Source: DTU053 sp012520115 (GTDB lineage Bacteria > Bacillota > Clostridia > Oscillospirales > Acutalibacteraceae). Taken from it: a stretch of 64,000 nt of DNA. Below, piece after piece: positions 7,876 through 15,314 of the stretch (positions are counted from its first letter, which is position 1; the number at the start of each line of letters is the position of its first letter). The stretch is from positions 186,001-250,000 of the forward strand of contig JBMNNB010000003.1 in NCBI GenBank assembly GCA_050953725.1, in the 5' to 3' direction. The notes under the pieces are model-generated. The model did not search any database and was not told the DNA's origin. It saw only the letters and a list, made by a program, of their open reading frames with translations. Position numbers and translations under genes: made by a program.

Positions 7876-8787
7876 TTATAGTGCGTCGCCCTTGTGGGGC
7901 TTGAAGCCGAGACCGAAAACATCGCCCGCCTGCGATACAATTACAAAGGGGTTTTCGTCAATGCTTCTGACTATTCGGTTGATGATAGCCACCTCGTTCG
8001 CCCTTGTGACGCAGATGAGCATTTCCTTATCCTTGCCCGTATAGGCTCCCTTGACGGGGAGTATCGTGACGCCTCTGGTCGTTTCGCTGGTTATGGCCTT
8101 TGCGATTTCGGCGCCCTTTTCGGTGACAATCTGAATCATCTTATTGTTTGTGGTGCCGTACAGGATGTAGTTTACAGCCCTGCTGCTTATATAGAACACG
8201 ATTATCGCATACAGCACACTCTCGATGCTTCTGTATGCAAAGCCTGCGACGAGGACTATTATGAGGTCAAGGACAAGCATAAAGCTGCCCATTGATATGT
8301 GACTGAATTTAAGCTTTAACAGCCTTCCGATTATATCCACGCCTCCTGTTGTGCCGCCTCGGATAAAGACAAGGCCGAGGCCTGCGCCCGAGAGAACTCC
8401 CGCAAACAGAGAGGCGAGCAGCTTGTCCCCTGAATACACGGGCAGAACGCCTGCGGTCAGGTCTATTACGACTGACGAGAGCACCGTGGCGATGACCGTT
8501 CTTAAAAGAAATGCTCTGCCGAGGAAAATAAAGGATAAGACAAAGAGAGGGATGTTAAGAATAAGAATCGTCGTACCGATGGGTGAGCCGAACAGGTAGT
8601 TTGCGACTGTGGCAAGGCCTGTGATGCCGCCGGGTGCGATTTTGTTCGGGGCTGTGAAGCAGTTGACCGACACTGCATAAAGGGCACTGCCTATTATAAA
8701 GAAAAATGCGTCGGCTGCAAGCTGCTTTGCGGTGCTTACTCCCATTTCCGGCTTCTTAACCTTTACCCTGACTTTCTTTACGCTCAT
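7876..8787 (-). CDS. YitT family membrane protein (DUF161/DUF2179)
   Basis: This protein of 303 residues has five or six hydrophobic segments in its first two thirds, including TAKQLAADAFFFIIGSALYA and the glycine-rich SGAGLGLVFIRGGTTGGVDI. A soluble C-terminal DUF2179 domain follows (about 215-295, with TRGVTILPVKGAYTG and CVTRANEVAIINRIVRSID). This is the standard architecture of the YitT/YpjC family, whose function is unknown although transport has been proposed. The start overlaps the 3' end of mrnC by 32 bases, suggesting coupling. It sits inside an operon of translation and ribosome-assembly genes, which is probably a matter of arrangement and not of function. Confidence 0.92.
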   Translation of the reverse strand: MSVKKVRVKVKKPEMGVSTAKQLAADAFFFIIGSALYAVSVNCFTAPNKIAPGGITGLATVANYLFGSPIGTTILILNIPLFVLSFIFLGRAFLLRTVIATVLSSVVIDLTAGVLPVYSGDKLLASLFAGVLSGAGLGLVFIRGGTTGGVDIIGRLLKLKFSHISMGSFMLVLDLIIVLVAGFAYRSIESVLYAIIVFYISSRAVNYILYGTTNNKMIQIVTEKGAEIAKAITSETTRGVTILPVKGAYTGKDKEMLICVTRANEVAIINRIVRSIDENPFVIVSQAGDVFGLGFKPHKGDAL

Positions 8788-9259
8788 TTAAATCCCTCAA
8801 TATCATTTCAAATAATATGTACAACCTGTCGGTCTGGCCGCTCAGGTACAAATATCCGAAGAGGGTCTCTAAGGCGGTGGCGTATCGGTATTCCTCCGCC
8901 GTTTTATTCTTTGGCGTGTGTGCTGTGTGGGCGTTGCGCCCTCTCATAAAGACTTCCCTTTCCGCCTCGGTCAGGTTATCGAAAATCAGCTTTGCTGCTC
9001 TGAACTGGGCGGAGGCGTTGACTATTTCGGAGTTTTCAGAGTGCAGATTGCCGATAGCGGACTGGTTATTTGAAACAATATAGGAGCGGGTCAGCACCTC
9101 AAAAACTGCGTCGCCCATGAAGGCAAGGGATAGGGTGGACATCTGCTTTGGGTCCTTTTTGTTTTCAAAAAAACTCCCGTCAAGGCTTATGGGGGGAAGG
9201 TTTACGGGCTTTGGCTCTTGTTCGGGTACAGTTTTCGCCGGCTTTCTCTTACGGAACAT
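8756..9259 (-). CDS. mrnC: Mini-ribonuclease 3 (23S rRNA maturation)
   Basis: Mini-RNase III trims 23S rRNA precursors in Firmicutes. It is a RNase III-like catalytic domain without a dsRNA-binding domain, and at 167 residues this protein fits. Family signatures are LAFMGDAVFEVLTRSYIV, the GRNAHTAHTPKNK segment with the conserved basic residues, and EYRYATALETLFGYLYL, which carries the catalytic acidic residue (ATALETLFGYL). The frame is open to 9319, but the ATG at 9259 is preferred: GGAG lies just before it and the frame upstream is obgE coding sequence. Its start overlaps the obgE 3' end by 11 bases, and its own 3' end overlaps the YitT gene. Confidence 0.94.
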   Translation of the reverse strand: MFRKRKPAKTVPEQEPKPVNLPPISLDGSFFENKKDPKQMSTLSLAFMGDAVFEVLTRSYIVSNNQSAIGNLHSENSEIVNASAQFRAAKLIFDNLTEAEREVFMRGRNAHTAHTPKNKTAEEYRYATALETLFGYLYLSGQTDRLYILFEMILRDLNERKESQGKG

Positions 9260-10520
9260 AGTCAAACTCCAGGTCGTAGATGCAGACCGTGTCCCCTTCC
9301 TGAATGCCCCTCTTTTCAAGCTCCTTTATTATGCCGCTGGACTGCAGCACACGCTGGAAGTACTGAAGGGATTCATAGTCGTCAAGGTCGGTTTTGTTAA
9401 GGATTTTTAAGAGCCAATCCGCCTCGACTATATACATATTGTCCTGAACCTTTATATTAAAGCCCTCGGTCTGCTTCTTCTGAAGGGATTCGAGGGGTAC
9501 CTCTTCGGCCTCAAAGACGGTTATAGGAGGCAGGCTGTCAAGCTTTGCTGCCACAAAGTTCATAAGCTCCTTTGTGCCGTAGGCTATGGGAGCGGAAATC
9601 GTAAAGAAGGGGAAGCCACGCTCCTCTGCCGCTGCTTTGAGCCTTTCAATCTGCTCGTCCTCGGCAAGGTCCACCTTGTTGGCCACGACTATCTGGGGCT
9701 TATTTAATAGCTCAGGGTTAAAGTGAGAGAGCTCACTGTTTATAGTATTAAAGTCCTCGACAGGGTCACGTCCCTCGCTGCCTGAAACATCCACAAGGTG
9801 CAAGAGCAGCCTGCAGCGCTCGATGTGCCGAAGGAAGGTATGACCGAGACCCGCTCCCTCGCCTGCGCCCTCGATAAGTCCGGGGATGTCCGCCATGACG
9901 AAGCTCTTTTCGCCGCCTACAGCAACGACACCGAGAACCGGGGTCAGGGTGGTGAAATGATAGTCTGCGATAATGGGCTTTGCGGCGCTGACCACAGACA
10001 AAAGGGTGGACTTGCCCACATTGGGGAAGCCGATTAAACCGACGTCCGCAAGGAGCTTGAGCTCTAAAATGAGCTCCCATTCCTCGCCGGGCGTGCCGTC
10101 ACGGGCAAAGCGGGGGGCCTGACGGGTTGAGGTGGAGAAGCGGGCGTTGCCCCAGCCGCCTCTGCCGCCCTTTGCGGCAATGAAGCGCTCGGTCTTTGAC
10201 ATATCGGCAATCAGTGCCTTGCTCTCCGCCTCTCTTATTATCGTTCCTCTCGGAACCTTTATAATAAGGTCGGGGGCGCTTTTGCCGTTGCGCTTGTTGC
10301 CGGAGCCGTCCTCGCCGCTCTGGGCGACGAACTTCTTCTTGTGCCTGAAATCATAAAGGGTGGAGAGATTGTCGTCGACCTCAAAAACCACATTGCCGCC
10401 CCTGCCGCCGTCGCCTCCGTCAGGCCCGCCGGCAGCAACAAACTTTTCCCTGTGGAAAGCAACGGCGCCGTTTCCGCCGTTTCCTGCCTTCACTTTGATT
10501 TTTGCGGAATCTATAAACAT
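9249..10520 (-). CDS. obgE: GTPase Obg (CgtA)
   Basis: Obg is an essential GTPase involved in 50S ribosome assembly and, in Bacillus, in stress and sporulation control. The 423-residue protein has the three expected parts. These are the glycine-rich OBG fold (residues 1-158, with GGPDGGDGGRGGNVVF), the G domain (G1 GFPNVGKST, G3 DIPGLIEGAGEG, G4 NKVD at about 265), and a C-terminal OCT domain (about 345-423) found in many Gram-positive Obg proteins. GGAGAG precedes the ATG. It is the first large gene of the chain obgE-mrnC-yitT-lepA-hemW, and adjacent genes overlap at obgE/mrnC, mrnC/yitT and lepA/hemW. Confidence 0.97.
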   Translation of the reverse strand: MFIDSAKIKVKAGNGGNGAVAFHREKFVAAGGPDGGDGGRGGNVVFEVDDNLSTLYDFRHKKKFVAQSGEDGSGNKRNGKSAPDLIIKVPRGTIIREAESKALIADMSKTERFIAAKGGRGGWGNARFSTSTRQAPRFARDGTPGEEWELILELKLLADVGLIGFPNVGKSTLLSVVSAAKPIIADYHFTTLTPVLGVVAVGGEKSFVMADIPGLIEGAGEGAGLGHTFLRHIERCRLLLHLVDVSGSEGRDPVEDFNTINSELSHFNPELLNKPQIVVANKVDLAEDEQIERLKAAAEERGFPFFTISAPIAYGTKELMNFVAAKLDSLPPITVFEAEEVPLESLQKKQTEGFNIKVQDNMYIVEADWLLKILNKTDLDDYESLQYFQRVLQSSGIIKELEKRGIQEGDTVCIYDLEFDYVP

Positions 10521-10636
10521 GCTTCTCTCCTGCTTGAACTTATTTGATATTCGCTTGATATTAAGCTTTCAGATTATTGTATCACGCAAGGAAGTCTTTG
10601 GCAATAATTTATTGCGCCGCAGTGCTCCCGCAGCGG

Positions 10637-10837
10637 TTAATATGGAGGTGTTATATCCTCCTCGTCGTCATAGTCCTCAGTATCGATATCGGAAACTGCG
10701 TCATAGATGCTGGCGTAGTTTTCCTCCTCATGCTTTGACTTGGGCGGGGTCTGATACAGCCCGGTGGCATCGAAGGATGAGACCGCAGTCATTTTATCTA
10801 AATCGGGGTTCTGAAGCTTTTTATTGCGCTTAAACAT
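10637..10837 (-). CDS. small acidic hypothetical protein upstream of obgE
   Basis: This 66-residue protein has a basic start (MFKRNKKLQNPDLDK) and a strongly acidic C-terminal half (DIDTEDYDDEEDITPPY). No domain or membrane segment is visible. It is taken as a gene because a near-perfect ribosome binding site, AAAGGAGG, lies about seven bases before the ATG and because it is placed directly upstream of obgE on the same strand, 116 bases away. Its function is unknown. Confidence 0.6.
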   Translation of the reverse strand: MFKRNKKLQNPDLDKMTAVSSFDATGLYQTPPKSKHEEENYASIYDAVSDIDTEDYDDEEDITPPY

Positions 10838-11602
10838 GGATTTTCCTCCTTTGGTACGTTACTTTAAACGTTTTATCGTAGTATTTGCATTAATAGTCCG
10901 ATTATAAGGAATTGAGATTTCTATTCTGATTTTGGATTTATTAAGCAGACAGAAACGGACAAGCATTTTGCGTTTGGATTTTAAATAATACCGACAGGTA
11001 ATAAATATGAAAAACAAAGCCGGATACAATAGCCCCGAAATATCATATATATGCGGCTTGAATGGAGATTATGCATGCATTGCGAAAAATATCGAAAATT
11101 GCTATGCAAGACTCAAGGGTAAGATTTACTTTTTGTTGCATTTAAATGCAAGGCTTAATACGGGTATATACAAGCTGAATATCTTTCCAATTTTTAGCAA
11201 TTTGAAGGTGTAAAATTTTATGTAAAGTTATTTTCTTTACGTTTTTCGGAATTATATTTCTTAAATAGAAAAATAGGCACGAAATTATGAACATTTTCAA
11301 CAGGGTTTTGAACATGTGCAAGTAAATCACTTTACATTTATTTCCCGCTACTTATCGCATACGAAAGCAGAGAAGTGTATATTATTACCTTTAGTTTGTA
11401 TAATATTTAGTGCTTTTTGCTGTTTTCAGCTTATAATTTTTGAGTGGACTTCGATTTTTATAAGTTTTGTCCCGCTTAGCAGCCGCCGACTGTTCGGGCG
11501 GCTTTTTTGATTTGACATTATTTTGACGATGTTAATTCGAGCAAGGCGAGGCTTTCCGGTTTATTTTGTGTATTATCAGTGTTTAACTTTAAACGCAAAA
11601 AA
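10838..11602. other. gene-free AT-rich gap between obgE and tyrS regions
   Basis: No convincing protein gene was found in this stretch of about 765 bases. A 68-codon frame at 11007-11213 (+) has only a weak AGGT before its ATG, low-complexity AT-biased codons and no recognisable domain, so it is not called. The only structured element is a plus-strand terminator-like hairpin at 11482-11508. The promoter of the small gene at 10837 should lie near 10900-10915, where TATAAT occurs on the minus strand, but no convincing -35 box accompanies it. Confidence 0.6.
11482..11508 (+). terminator. orphan terminator-like hairpin
   Basis: GCCGCC (11482-11487) pairs with GGCGGC (11497-11502) across a nine-base loop and is followed by TTTTTT. 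No plus-strand gene precedes it. A TATAAT at 11399-11404 is the only candidate promoter element upstream, with a poor -35, so a short transcript of about 100 bases is possible but unproven. Confidence 0.5.
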
Positions 11603-11625
11603 CTGCGGCACTGAAAGTGCCGCAG
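11597..11625 (-). terminator. terminator of tyrS
   Basis: CTGCGGCACT / AGTGCCGCAG (11603-11612 and 11616-11625) with a GAA loop is followed on the minus strand by a T run, about 20 bases after the tyrS stop. Confidence 0.85.
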
Positions 11626-11642
11626 TCCGGGTTTGAGCTTAT

Positions 11643-12872
11643 TTATTTTTTCAGAACCGCCTTGTGGAATACCTTTTTGCCCTTTCTTATAATCACATGG
11701 CCTTTGTCAAAGTCGGCTTCATCGAGTGAAGCGAAGGTGTCGCTTATCTTCTCATCGTCCACGGTGACGCCGCCCTGCTGGATAAGTCTGCGGGCTTCGC
11801 CCTTTGAGGGTGCAAGCTTTGTAGCCACAAGCAGGTCGGCAACGGCTATTTTGCCGTCTGTGAACAGGTCAGTGCCGATTTCGGTCGTAGGCATATTCTC
11901 GTCCGAAACGCCCATGGAGAAAACCGCTTTTGAGGCGTCGAGGGCCTTTTGAGCCTCCTCCTTGCCGTGGACGAGGGCCGTTACCTCGTAGGCGAGAATT
12001 TCCTTAACCTTATTGATTTCGCTGCCCTCGTACTTTTCGTATTCGGCAATCTGCTCCACGGGGACGAAGGTCAGCATTTTAAGGCAGTTGATGACGTCGC
12101 TGTCGTCAACGTTGCGCCAGTACTGGAAGAACTCATAGGGGGAGGTCTTGTTCGGGTCAAGCCAGAGAGCGCCCTTTTCGGTCTTGCCCATCTTTCTGCC
12201 GTCGGAGGTCAGAAGCAGCTTGAAGGTCATGCCGTAGACCTCCTCGCCGTCGGCGCGCCTGTTAAGCTCCACGCCGCCTATGATATTGCTCCACTGGTCG
12301 TCGCCGCCCAGCTGCATAATGCAGTTGTAATTTCTGCGAAGGTACAGGAAGTCATAGCTCTGCATTATCATGTAATTCAGCTCGAAGAAGGACAGTCCCC
12401 TCTCAAGCCTTTGCTTATAGCACTCTGCGGCGAGCATTCTGTTGACCGAGAAATGCACGCCCACATCCCTGAGCATATCAACATAGTTGAGATTTAAAAG
12501 CCAGTCGGCGTTGTTGACCATGATTGCCTTGCCGTCTGAGAAGTCAATGAGCCTTGACATCTGCTGCCTGAAGCACTCGATATTGTGGTCGACGGTCTCT
12601 TTAGTGAGCATCTTGCGCATGTCGGTCTTGCCCGACGGGTCGCCTATAAGGCCTGTGCCGCCGCCGAACAGGACAATGGGCGTATGGCCGGCCTTTTGCA
12701 GGTGGGATATGACCATAATCTGCACAAAGCTGCCCACATGAAGGCTGTCTGCGGTGGGGTCAAAGCCGATGTAGAACCTGATTTTATCCTTTGTCAGAAG
12801 CTCTTCTATTTTCTCTTCGTTTGTCATCTGCGCTACAAGGCCTCTGGCCTTCAGCTCTTCTAAAACGTTCAT
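11643..12872 (-). CDS. tyrS: tyrosyl-tRNA synthetase
   Basis: This class I synthetase charges tRNA-Tyr. At 409 residues it is of the TyrS form with a C-terminal S4 domain. The HIGH-type motif is SLHVGSF (about 43-49), the tyrosine pocket includes QLGGDDQWSN (187-196), and the KMSKS-type loop is GRKMGKTEKG (225-234). The S4-like RNA-binding domain occupies about 345-405 (KGEARRLIQQGGVTVDDEKI). The gene is monocistronic and sits behind a complete Tyr T-box leader with its own promoter, so expression should rise when uncharged tRNA-Tyr accumulates. The ATG at 12872 lies about 35 bases downstream of the leader terminator. Confidence 0.97.
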   Translation of the reverse strand: MNVLEELKARGLVAQMTNEEKIEELLTKDKIRFYIGFDPTADSLHVGSFVQIMVISHLQKAGHTPIVLFGGGTGLIGDPSGKTDMRKMLTKETVDHNIECFRQQMSRLIDFSDGKAIMVNNADWLLNLNYVDMLRDVGVHFSVNRMLAAECYKQRLERGLSFFELNYMIMQSYDFLYLRRNYNCIMQLGGDDQWSNIIGGVELNRRADGEEVYGMTFKLLLTSDGRKMGKTEKGALWLDPNKTSPYEFFQYWRNVDDSDVINCLKMLTFVPVEQIAEYEKYEGSEINKVKEILAYEVTALVHGKEEAQKALDASKAVFSMGVSDENMPTTEIGTDLFTDGKIAVADLLVATKLAPSKGEARRLIQQGGVTVDDEKISDTFASLDEADFDKGHVIIRKGKKVFHKAVLKK

Positions 12873-12906
12873 GTTTTCCTCCCGTATATATTAAGTCTTA
12901 TTAACT

Positions 12907-13185
12907 AAAAAAGCCCTCTGCAAATGCAGAGGGCGAAAAACCGCGGTACCACCTCAATTTGATGCGAAAGCATCCTCACTGACGGCGGCGGAGAATCCGC
13001 TTACCGTCGCAGCCTTTAACGGGGCTAAGGCGGCTGCTCCTACTAAGGATGTGACCTTTTCAAAACAGCGGCTCGGAAATGTATTTCGCAGCCGGCTCAC
13101 GCTTTCTTACACCAACCGAAAGCTCTCTTCGCTTCGCTGAATCTGTTACTTCTTTTCGTCATCGCCTTTGGGTTTGTTCAATTAT
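12907..13185 (-). promoter_or_regulatory. T-box leader (tRNA-Tyr sensing) of tyrS
   Basis: The T-box consensus is present on the minus strand as AGGTGGTACCGCG (complement of 12942-12954), part of the antiterminator bulge that pairs with the tRNA acceptor end. It is followed by the terminator hairpin GCCCTCTGCA / TGCAGAGGGC (12913-12922 and 12925-12934) with a T run. Upstream, a long stem I region carries GAAATACATTT, in which TAC (complement of 13081-13083) is a good tyrosine specifier codon. All these parts match the downstream tyrS gene. Stem I boundaries were not folded by computation. Confidence 0.93.
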
Positions 13186-13189
13186 TAAC

Positions 13190-13217
13190 ATTATATCAAT
13201 AATTATTATTTTGTCAA
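13190..13217 (-). promoter_or_regulatory. sigma-A promoter of the tyrS T-box transcript
   Basis: Minus strand TTGACA (13212-13217), a 16-bp spacer and TATAAT (13190-13195): consensus in both boxes. It sits directly upstream of the T-box leader. Confidence 0.85.
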
Positions 13218-13227
13218 TATATGATGG

Positions 13228-13872
13228 CTAATCGGTAAAGTAGCTTTTTATCTTTTCATAGATTTCCACGATTTTAAAGCGCACCTCGAATTTGGGGTTG
13301 CTCTCTATGAGCCGTACTCCGCTGTCGGTCAGAATGGCGTCGATTTTGACGTCACGCTCATCATTTTCCTCTGCGGCGGGCAGGCACAGCGGCGGGAACA
13401 TCACGCACCACCAGTTTTTGCCCGCGCCCTCGCCTATTATGACCTTGACTGCCTTGTATCTGCCGGCGGGGAGGGTGACATTCTCATAGCTTCTTGTGTC
13501 GAAGTACTCCTCAGTGACCTCGATTTTGACCTCATAGTCAAAGCCGTTTTCCTTAGCGGTCTGCTCGGCGACGGCCTTCAGACGCTCTGAGGCTTCGGCG
13601 ATTTTATCCGCTGCGTTGTCGGCGGTTACGGAGCCGTCAAAGACATCTGCGCCCTCTGTAAGAAGTTTGTCACGGATTATAAGCTTTAAGGCCTGATCCG
13701 CTTCGCTGTCGGAGTTTGCGAGGATGTGGAGCCTGAGCACATTGGTTCTTACCTCGTCGCACCTGGTGCTGAAGGCGGCGGTGCTGATTATCGTGGTTAT
13801 AAGTATGAGGATTATTGCGGCAGCCTGCACAAGCCCGCCTGCGCCTGATTTTCTATTGCTTATTCTTTTCAT
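13228..13872 (-). CDS. spoIIR: stage II sporulation protein R
   Basis: SpoIIR is made in the forespore under sigma-F and is secreted into the intermembrane space, where it triggers SpoIIGA to process pro-sigma-E. The protein is 214 residues with an N-terminal signal/anchor helix (about 14-34, LVQAAAIILILITTIISTAA). The family signatures are NVLRLHILANSDSEADQ (about 44-60) and WWCVMFPPLC near 155-165. The open frame runs on to 14316 only because the GC-rich island upstream lacks stops; the ATG at 13872 has GGAGG (13878-13882) before it and begins the conserved protein. Its upstream gap is filled by the repeat island and an AT-rich spacer. No exact sigma-F promoter was identified. Confidence 0.94.
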   Translation of the reverse strand: MKRISNRKSGAGGLVQAAAIILILITTIISTAAFSTRCDEVRTNVLRLHILANSDSEADQALKLIIRDKLLTEGADVFDGSVTADNAADKIAEASERLKAVAEQTAKENGFDYEVKIEVTEEYFDTRSYENVTLPAGRYKAVKVIIGEGAGKNWWCVMFPPLCLPAAEENDERDVKIDAILTDSGVRLIESNPKFEVRFKIVEIYEKIKSYFTD

Positions 13873-14116
13873 ATTATCCTCCGGGTTAAAAAATATGTAT
13901 ACCCTGAGTATTAACAAAAAAAGGATGTTTATTCCTGAATTTGCTAAAAATAATAGCTTTGATTGGGAAAAGAATAATATGTTGAGTTTTATTCGCCGAA
14001 AAGCGGTTGCGGACGGCGGGAGGGTTCTGCGGTGTGGGTGCGGCGGCGGGCGGGGGAGGGTCGCGGCTGCGGGGGCGAGGCTGTGGCTGAATCGTGCGAA
14101 GTAGAAGCGGCGAAAA

Positions 14117-14257
14117 CATATAAAATCAGAAGGCGGGCGGCGGGCTGGGCGGCGGCAAAAACAAAAAAGGTCAGCAGGTGCGGCGTGGTGCGGAAATGCA
14201 TAATCGGACGGCGAGCGGTGGTGTGGCGTGGCGGCAGCTGTCAGGAGCGGGCGTGAC
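14117..14257 (+). repeat. island module B, copy 1
   Basis: This 141-base module begins CATATAAAATC, contains GGCAAAAACAAAAAAGGTCAGC and ends CAGGAGCGGGCGTGAC. It is close to copy 2 at 14979-15120, with scattered substitutions concentrated in its first 40 bases. The two copies nearly bracket the island. Confidence 0.85.
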
Positions 14258-14294
14258 TGCACAACGGGTTGTGCAGTTTGCGGCGGGCGGCGGG
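14251..14294 (+). repeat. island module C, copy 1, with perfect palindrome
   Basis: This 44-base module is identical to 14600-14643. It contains the perfect inverted repeat ACTGCACAAC-GG-GTTGTGCAGT (14256-14277), a 10-bp stem with a two-base centre. Confidence 0.85.
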
Positions 14295-14424
14295 GCTGGG
14301 TGTGGGCGGCGGCCAAAAGTCGGCAGGTGCGGCGGGTGCGGAACTAATCGGGCGGCGAGCGGGCGGCGAAAAGTCGGGCGAGGGTGGGTGACATAGTGCG
14401 GCGCTGGGCGGCGGGCGGCGGGCT

Positions 14425-14507
14425 GGACGGCGACGGAGCGGGACAGGCGGGGACAACTCTCTGTGGAGCGCTTTCCTCTCCCTCCCCCTGCGTTGCGTGG
14501 TCGTGCG
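14425..14507 (+). repeat. island module A, copy 1
   Basis: This 83-base module runs from GGACGGCGACGGAGCGGGAC through CAACTCTCTGTGGAGCGC to GGTCGTGCG. It differs from copy 2 (14773-14855) by one base seen in the CTCTC(C/A)CTCCCC segment. Confidence 0.85.
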
Positions 14508-14599
14508 AGCGATGCATCGGGCGTGCGACGGGCGAGTCAGGTAGCGGCGTGAAAAGTCGGGCGAGGGCTGGGTGACATAGCGCGGCGCTGGGCAGGCGG

Positions 14600-14643
14600 G
14601 CGTGACTGCACAACGGGTTGTGCAGTTTGCGGCGGGCGGCGGG
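14600..14643 (+). repeat. island module C, copy 2, with perfect palindrome
   Basis: Identical to 14251-14294; the palindrome is at 14605-14626. Here it follows module D, whereas copy 1 follows module B, showing that module order is shuffled. Confidence 0.85.
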
Positions 14644-14772
14644 AAGGTACTGCGGTGTGGGTGCGGCGGCAAGGAGGGTTCGGACTGCGGGGGTAACGAA
14701 AGCGCATGCGGAGAAAAAAACATAAATGAACAGTGGGCAGGGTTATGCGGTCTGCTGCGGGCGGCGGGGCGT

Positions 14773-14855
14773 GGACGGCGACGGAGCGGGACAGGCGGGG
14801 ACAACTCTCTGTGGAGCGCTTTCCTCTCACTCCCCCTGCGTTGCGTGGTCGTGCG
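14773..14855 (+). repeat. island module A, copy 2
   Basis: 83 bases, nearly identical to copy 1 and 124 bases upstream of copy 3. Confidence 0.85.
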
Positions 14856-14896
14856 GCGGCGTGGGCTGTTCAACGGGCGTGCGGGCGGCGGGGCGT

Positions 14897-14972
14897 GGAC
14901 GGCGACGGAGCGGGACAGGCGGGGCAACTCTCTGTGGAGCGCTTCCTCTCACTCCCCCTGCGTGGTCGTGCG
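14897..14972 (+). repeat. island module A, copy 3 (shortened)
   Basis: 76 bases; the same as copy 2 apart from two single-base deletions and a five-base deletion in the CTGCGTTGCGTGG segment. Confidence 0.85.
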
Positions 14973-14978
14973 GCGGCG

Positions 14979-15120
14979 CATATAAAATCGAGGCGTGCGG
15001 CGTGGCTCGGGCGGCGGCAAAAACAAAAAAGGTCAGCGGGTGGCGGCGTGGTGCGGAAATACATAATCGGACGGCGAGCGGTGGTGTGGCGTGGCGGCAG
15101 CTGTCAGGAGCGGGCGTGAC
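14979..15120 (+). repeat. island module B, copy 2
   Basis: 142 bases, close to copy 1 at 14117-14257. It marks the ypeB-side end of the island. Confidence 0.85.
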
Positions 15121-15314
15121 GGCGCAAATAAATAATTGGATAGCGGGTAGTAGAGCAATGATGTGAGGCATGAGGGCGGCGGTGCTTGCGGGTGAAGGTA
15201 GGTGGTGGTGTTTTTTATTGTGTTTTTCCAAATTTTTTACTTAGTTAAATTAATGTATTATAAGGCTTTATCGGCAAAAAATATTCAGGATAAAACTCGA
15301 AAGGAGTCCTGATT

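Larger units (their letters stand above)
13994..15190. repeat. GC-rich mosaic repeat island (modules A-E)
   Basis: About 1.2 kb of very GC-rich, G-biased (plus strand) sequence lies in the divergent gap between spoIIR and ypeB, with sharp changes to AT-rich sequence on both sides. It consists of repeated modules in shuffled order. A occurs three times (14425-14507, 14773-14855, 14897-14972), B twice near the ends (14117-14257, 14979-15120) and C twice (14251-14294, 14600-14643). D occurs twice (14368-14409, 14551-14593) and E twice (14018-14047, 14641-14670), and all are joined by GGCGGCGGGC-type filler. Open frames run through on several frames but have no ribosome binding sites and encode Arg/Pro/Ala-rich low-complexity peptides, so no protein is called. 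Base composition and lack of coding potential differ completely from the neighbours. It could be an amplified mobile repeat, a structured RNA region or a DNA-structure element. Confidence 0.85.

Noticed and set aside
11007..11213. 68-codon plus-strand frame in the AT-rich gap.
   Set aside because: Weak ribosome binding site, no domain and biased low-complexity composition; probably chance.
13873..14316. N-terminal extension of SpoIIR to 362 residues.
   Set aside because: The extension is translated from the repeat island; the conserved protein begins at ATG 13872 with a good ribosome binding site.
13994..15190. CRISPR array or integron cassette array.
   Set aside because: Repeats differ in length, order and spacing; there are no uniform repeats with unique spacers, and no cas or integrase gene lies nearby.
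13980..15240. Many overlapping long open frames on both strands in the GC-rich island (for example 14241-14927 minus and 14602-14985 plus).
   Set aside because: They arise because GC-rich sequence has few stop codons. They lack ribosome binding sites, overlap one another on both strands and encode Arg/Pro/Ala-rich low-complexity peptides.
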